A stretch of 64,000 nt of DNA from Fonsecaea monophora (taxonomy: Eukaryota > Ascomycota > Eurotiomycetes > Chaetothyriales > Herpotrichiellaceae): positions 310,001-374,000 of the forward strand of contig NW_019173937.1 in assembly GCF_001642475.1 (NCBI RefSeq), read 5' to 3'. The position numbers and the translations under genes were made by a program. Shown here piece after piece: positions 60,965 through 64,000 of this stretch. The notes below the pieces were generated by a model that was not told the DNA's origin, made no database searches, and saw only the letters and a list, made by a program, of their open reading frames with translations. Each line of letters opens with the position of its first letter. The stretch's first letter is position 1.

Positions 60965-61620
60965 CGGTGGAATCTTTGATGTGACTGATGATTTGCTGTC
61001 CGGGGAGCAATCTCACAGCAATGACGAGGTGTAGGATGCGTCGTCTGACGCATCCAAGGCTTGACGAAGCACAAGCACCTGATGTTCATCCAAGCATTTC
61101 GATTCGATTTCTGCGCTATGAGGGTGCTAAAGGCTTCAATTTCGGTCTGAGCAAAGGAAGGAACCGTCCATGAGAGGCAGGACTGACTTACTGAAGGAAG
61201 GAGCTTCTGAGCCTCGAACAGACCTCTCTTAACAACCCCCTTACCGTCTCCCCCTTTTGGCTTCCCAGCATGTCTTTGTTGTTGTATGCCAACATTTACA
61301 TTCTCTCGTTTCTGCTGCTATCCTTAGTTGGCGTTCCATTGACGTTGCTTTCTAGCCTCCCTGTATCCTTCAGGAACTGCCGCCCACTCAGTCTCAGAAC
61401 ACAGATCCGATTGCAATTGATCAATTTGACATTTCCGGAAGGAGATAGAAGTTTTGGTTACTGATCCTCACCTCGCTCCGCATTGGCTACATTTTCCGAT
61501 CCCTCACCCACGCCACAACTGTTCACCAAATTCTCGGCGGGTTGGACATCGCAGGAAGTCTCGTTTGGTAGAAGATAAATACCATTGAACCAAAGCTTTG
61601 GGACCTGGAACTAGCGGAAG
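60965..61620. other. Gene-free stretch
   Basis: 656 bp upstream of the 296-aa ORF, with a short hydrophobic frame at 61270-61464 that shows no conserved pattern. Nothing further supported. Confidence 0.4.
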
Positions 61621-62511
61621 ATGATGTACTTCCTGGCAATACCAGGGGAATTTACAGACTGGGAAGAAGATGCAAACCTAGTTTACCCAGGAAAGCGTGT
61701 GTCGAGTCTTTGGCGCCCTTTCCTGGAGAGGATGTTGGAGCGTCCAGTCCCAAAGGGATTCTATGATGTCGTTCCGGATCTGGAGCTGATCCCCAAATCC
61801 ACCGACGCCGCAGCAAGCGTGCCGACAACGCAGGTCCCGGGCGGGGTCGGAATGGCATCGCGAAGTCTTCAGAGTTGTCGACTACTGATTGGAAAAATCG
61901 GGGTGGTGAACTCGGCGTTGGAGAAATGGATCAAAACGCATGCCTGGATCTGGAGCGCTTACAATTTGCTGCACAAAGACTGCCGTTTGATCGATGCCAG
62001 ACTGGTCCAATATCTGTCCAGCACATGGCTAGAGCACGACACCGCAGCCCAAAAGCTGCTGGAACAAGTCAAGTTAAAGAGGCGCCGCTGGCTCGAGTTC
62101 AAGAGTCGTCTAACTCTTGAAGAAGGTGTGCAGAGAACGATTCGAAGTCCTCATGGCAGTCACCATCCTCGTGGTATGGGCAAGTTGCGAGGGTATGAAA
62201 CTGAAGAAGGAGCTCAAAAGATGGCCCAGCTGAAAAAAGATTATGGACGAATGGAGGTCTTGGCCTCAAGGGTCAAGAACGATGTGTGCTCTTTGTACGC
62301 GGCTCAAGGAGAACTGTACGCAGCGATACTGGATAGCAACCCGGAATTCTTCGCTGTTGAAGATGCAGGACCTGCGGGTATCGACCTGGAAAGAACCAAA
62401 GCGGAGTGGGATATCCAAATCGGGACGGTGTTCAAACTGCGCGTGGAGAAGATGTTGGGAGGAAAAAGCAATGTCTCTGACCTAACATGGGCGGTGCCAG
62501 CACGGCCTTGA
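61621..62511 (+). CDS. Unrecognised 296-aa protein
   Basis: A single open frame from an ATG right after an in-frame TAG. It begins MMYFLAIPGEFTDWEEDANL. From about residue 95 it is predicted largely helical and highly charged, for example LEKWIKTHAWIWSAYNLLHK, KLLEQVKLKRRRWLEFKSRL, and KKDYGRMEVLASRVKNDVCS, suggesting coiled-coil or bundle structure. No motif known to me is present. The upstream segments at 60.0-61.0 kb might be its earlier exons, but no consistent splice path was found. It precedes a Zn2Cys6 gene on the same strand. Confidence 0.6.
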   Translation: MMYFLAIPGEFTDWEEDANLVYPGKRVSSLWRPFLERMLERPVPKGFYDVVPDLELIPKSTDAAASVPTTQVPGGVGMASRSLQSCRLLIGKIGVVNSALEKWIKTHAWIWSAYNLLHKDCRLIDARLVQYLSSTWLEHDTAAQKLLEQVKLKRRRWLEFKSRLTLEEGVQRTIRSPHGSHHPRGMGKLRGYETEEGAQKMAQLKKDYGRMEVLASRVKNDVCSLYAAQGELYAAILDSNPEFFAVEDAGPAGIDLERTKAEWDIQIGTVFKLRVEKMLGGKSNVSDLTWAVPARP

Positions 62512-63108
62512 TCATGTAGAAGAGCTGGACGGACTCCATGAGAGTAAAGCGTGTCTTGGACGCCCTAGATCGACAGCAGCGGCAGATATGGCTCAGACAG
62601 ATATTCTTATAGCAGCAATTCATCACTTATCCGAGTAGAGTCGAGCGGCTTTCCCCGTTGTCGTTGGCCACTTTAGTGGTGAGCTTTATCGACGAGACAA
62701 AGAGAGAATGTGGTTCAATTAATATCATCTTGATCCTCGGGGGCTAATACAAAATGGGGCAATGGCCGCATATTCCTATTTGCTATGAGGCTGTGATGAT
62801 GGGGTTTGAGGGGCAGAGGGGCAGAAGGGGAAACCAACGTGGCGCCAAGCGCAAGGCGGAAGGCGGGAGGCGGGAAGCGGGGATTCGCGCATTTGTCTCC
62901 GTCGGAGGAAATCAAACTTTCGCAGCTCCTCGCTTTCCATGGTCCAGATCCCCATGCGCCGCCCATGGAATGACCTGAACCCCATGACCCCCGATTGATC
63001 GTCTATGATATTGTTATTTGTCCTCGACACTTGCCGCCCTCTGCGATAGTCTCTGTGGTCTCTTGTTTTTGCCTACGGTGTAGCTGGGGACGAAGCCTAT
63101 GACCGACC
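62512..63108. other. Intergenic region
   Basis: 597 bp before the second Zn2Cys6 gene, presumably its promoter. A GGCAGAGGGGCAGAAGGGG purine-rich stretch lies near 62810-62830 and a GGCGGAAGGCGGGAGGCGGG repeat near 62853-62873. Confidence 0.5.
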
Positions 63109-64000
63109 ATGACCGACACCAAAGATCACGCCCAACAAGCTCCGGCGGAATCAAATCCGTCCATCAGCAACATTCCTCGTCAGCCCTCGTGGGCAGGCTC
63201 GGCCGATGACAATAATATCAACACGTCGCCTCTGCACGGTCGCAAGAGGTCCGCCGATCACCTGCCGACGGAACCTCATGTTTCGCGCAAGGGTAGGGCC
63301 TGTTTGGCGTGCCGCAAACTCAAGGTGAAATGCGACAGTCTGGAACGAGGCGATGCTGGATGCTCCAGATGCCAGCGCTTGGGCTTGGATTGTATTACAT
63401 CGAAACGCATGAGAGTGAGTCTTGACGACGATGGCGAAAACCCTCACCCGTCAATTGTGAGGCTCGACAGAGCTGTCGAAGACATTCTCTCTCGATTGAA
63501 GATGCCGCCGCTGGAAGCTTACTCTCGCACTCATCCCTCCCAACACCTGCAACCACCGCCACAACCTATTCCCGGCGACTCCAACGCGCAGACCACACGG
63601 GAAAATTCGCGAGAGCCGAACCAAGAAGATGCACATGAAGTTGCTCCTGCGCCTATGGGCAGCTTGTACGAGGTCACTCAACTCAACACCCTGCGGAGCC
63701 GCCTTAAGTATGGCGACCCAGCACGTCGTAATTCGAAGAAGAATATGGAGAACGACCTCATTTCTATGGGGGTCATTAGCGTAGAGGAAGCAGAGGAAAT
63801 GTTCAGCTTGTTCAAGACTACCCTCTCGCGCTATCTGTTCGACGCCACCGTCCACGAATCCCGCACATTGCTCTCTGTGCGCGAATCCTCGACGCTGTTC
63901 TTCACTGCCATCATCACCGTCACGTCGCTCCATATCCCAGGCAAAGAGAAGATCCACGCCTCTGCGCACAAGCATCTACGAGACCTCATCGCCGCCTCTT
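63109..64000 (+). CDS. Zn2Cys6 transcription factor, N-terminal part (cut by window end)
   Basis: From the ATG at 63109 the frame stays open to the last base (297 codons). The DNA-binding cluster is GRACLACRKLKVKCDS...AGCSRCQRLGLDC (Cys 65-95, C-x2-C-x6-C-x9-C-x2-C-x6-C), preceded by a basic HGRKRS patch. The linker region RLDRAVEDILSRLKM is probably the dimerisation helix. From about residue 195 the fungal regulatory domain starts: NDLISMGVISVEEAEEMFSL, SRYLFDATVHES, FFTAIITVTSLHIPG. This order resembles fungal War1-like regulators. An earlier out-of-frame ATG at 63099 is unlikely to be used. A GTGAGT after KRMR at 63415 could be a donor, but the frame reads through with conserved sequence. 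Confidence 0.88.
   Translation, partial: MTDTKDHAQQAPAESNPSISNIPRQPSWAGSADDNNINTSPLHGRKRSADHLPTEPHVSRKGRACLACRKLKVKCDSLERGDAGCSRCQRLGLDCITSKRMRVSLDDDGENPHPSIVRLDRAVEDILSRLKMPPLEAYSRTHPSQHLQPPPQPIPGDSNAQTTRENSREPNQEDAHEVAPAPMGSLYEVTQLNTLRSRLKYGDPARRNSKKNMENDLISMGVISVEEAEEMFSLFKTTLSRYLFDATVHESRTLLSVRESSTLFFTAIITVTSLHIPGKEKIHASAHKHLRDLIAAS

Overview
The window looks like nuclear DNA of a filamentous ascomycete (Pezizomycotina). Genes are compact and interrupted by short GT...AG introns of 48-155 bp. The gene set includes typical moulds' families: a GAF hybrid histidine kinase, Zn2Cys6 regulators, a nuclear rim (Nur1-type) protein, mitochondrial class 2 DHODH and a TRI12-type transporter. A black yeast or other Eurotiomycete is my guess from gene content; it is inference, not shown by the sequence. 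Exon joins given here were worked out by hand from splice sites, reading frame and family conservation.

1-25 kb: the end of an MFS transporter; a two-exon hybrid histidine kinase (-); two convergent respiratory genes (complex I 29.9 kDa/NDUFA5-type subunit and QCR10); an ankyrin-repeat gene broken by a stop codon; a GNAT acetyltransferase; a four-exon V-ATPase subunit F gene divergent from a Nur1-type gene; a 1190-aa disordered protein with C-terminal membrane helices; and an 880-aa membrane glycoprotein-like protein in four exons.

25-43 kb: an atypical protein kinase, then a seven-gene block that reads as a catabolic or accessory pathway cluster: AMP-dependent acyl-CoA ligase ending in a peroxisomal ARL, SDR, Baeyer-Villiger-type monooxygenase, Zn2Cys6 regulator, alpha/beta hydrolase, second SDR and a TRI12-family MFS pump. 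Two of its gene pairs are divergent. The chemistry fits alcohol to ketone, ketone to ester or lactone, hydrolysis to an acid, and CoA activation for peroxisomal beta-oxidation. No PKS, NRPS or terpene synthase is present.

At 43.0 kb lies the most surprising item: a tRNA-Leu(CAA) gene with the usual anticodon-loop intron and, in addition, a 57-bp insertion in the D-loop that carries GTACGT, TACTAAC and AG in the right order and spacing, i.e. the marks of a spliceosomal intron. Removing it restores a normal D-arm.

43-64 kb: an unrecognised two-exon protein, a decayed protein-kinase pseudogene, then housekeeping genes (DHODH with a large internal insertion, a GNAT, the ribosome-assembly GTPase NOG1, an MDR dehydrogenase). 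About 57-61.6 kb is gene-poor with decayed coding-like fragments, followed by an unrecognised 296-aa ORF and the start of a second Zn2Cys6 regulator cut by the window end.
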